From positions 1 to 7,449 of the forward strand of contig JASFVG010000233.1 in assembly GCA_050049955.1 (NCBI GenBank): a stretch of 7,449 nucleotides of DNA, given 5' to 3'. Positions within the stretch are counted from its first letter, which is position 1; each line of letters starts with the position of its first letter. The notes beneath the pieces were generated by a model. That model was given only the letters and a program-made list of their open reading frames with translations, searched no databases and was not told the origin of the DNA. Shown here one piece after another: positions 7,067 to 7,449 of the stretch. This DNA comes from SKLM01 sp050049955. Its GTDB lineage: Bacteria; Chloroflexota; Anaerolineae; B4-G1. Made by a program: the position numbers and the translations under genes.

Positions 7067-7449
7067 TCACGACGGGGACCTATCCGTAGCTTCCACTGCT
7101 CCTACCATTTCATCGAGCTGCGCCACAACCTGCCTCGGCAGAGGAGGAGGATAGTGCTCCGCCAGGAGGCGCTCGACCTCCTGTTGGGCCCTGCTCTCCA
7201 TGTCGAGGGCCCCCGCCGCCTCCCATACCTCTCGCGGCCTGTGATCGATGAGCTCACAAGTCAGGAGTTCGTCTCGGTGGTGTGCCAGCGTGTGATCCTC
7301 CGTCACGAAAGAACCGGTCGGCCCGACGTGCTCGATCAGATCGAGGGCCAACGTCTCTTCGTCTACCGTGATTCCGCGGAGAACCCGCTCAACCATGGGC
7401 AGGACCGCATTATCCAAGACCAATTGCTTGAGGCTGAAGGACATCTTCG
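7067..7449 (-). CDS. Trimethylamine methyltransferase (MttB) family protein, C-terminal fragment
   Basis: Only the last 126 residues are present; the gene enters from the right edge, and the Met at 7444 is internal. The stretch has typical MttB-family C-terminal features: a QLVLDNAVL segment followed by ITVDEETLALDLI, then VGPTGSFVTEDHTLAHHR and the VWEAAGALD segment before a final helical LLAEHYPPP tail. MttB enzymes move a methyl group from trimethylamine, or in non-pyrrolysine relatives from compounds such as glycine betaine, to a corrinoid protein. The position that carries pyrrolysine in true MttB lies in the missing part, so substrate class cannot be judged. No corrinoid partner (MttC type) follows it; the next gene is the DppD-type ATPase, 46 bases away. 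Probably cytosolic and co-transcribed with the transporter genes. Confidence 0.88.
   Translation of the reverse strand, partial: KMSFSLKQLVLDNAVLPMVERVLRGITVDEETLALDLIEHVGPTGSFVTEDHTLAHHRDELLTCELIDHRPREVWEAAGALDMESRAQQEVERLLAEHYPPPLPRQVVAQLDEMVGAVEATDRSPS

Overview
This is a compact, GC-rich window (about 60% G+C by eye) with every convincing gene on the minus strand. The genes therefore read from high to low coordinates. Two of the six use non-ATG starts (TTG and GTG), each behind a strong Shine-Dalgarno. The gene set (MttB-family methyltransferase, opine-dehydrogenase family, cobalamin mutase/MutL, Dpp/Opp ATPases) suits an environmental bacterium, such as a Chloroflexota-like or similar uncultivated lineage. 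No marker gene in the window fixes the taxonomy, so that placement is only an inference.

Layout in transcription order. At 7449-7067 is the C-terminal end of a trimethylamine methyltransferase (MttB) family protein, cut by the window edge. At 7020-6004 and 5965-4910 are the paired DppD/OppD-type and DppF/OppF-type ATPases of a peptide/nickel-class ABC importer. At 4817-3693 is a C45 (acyl-CoA:6-aminopenicillanate acyltransferase-like) Ntn hydrolase. At 3696-2509, overlapping it by ATGA, is an octopine/nopaline dehydrogenase family oxidoreductase. At 2436 and running off the left edge is a very long reading frame of at least 812 codons. It joins a B12-binding domain, a large mutase-like central region and the start of a MutL/GlmL-type ATPase in one polypeptide. 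All gaps are under 100 bases, and I saw no terminator between genes, so a single operon is plausible.

How the genes may work together (inference). The ABC system would import a small nitrogenous compound. The C45 enzyme would hydrolyse or exchange an amide or acyl bond. The opine-dehydrogenase relative would oxidise or form a secondary-amine (opine-like) bond. The MttB homologue would move an N-methyl group to a corrinoid protein. The B12 mutase fusion would rearrange an amino-acid skeleton, with its own reactivation ATPase attached. This reads like a catabolic island for an N-methylated or N-substituted amino acid, with two different corrinoid chemistries side by side. No substrate can be named from the sequence.

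The most notable item is the fused B12-domain/mutase/MutL protein. The long plus-strand reading frames opposite these genes look like antisense shadows and are not annotated.
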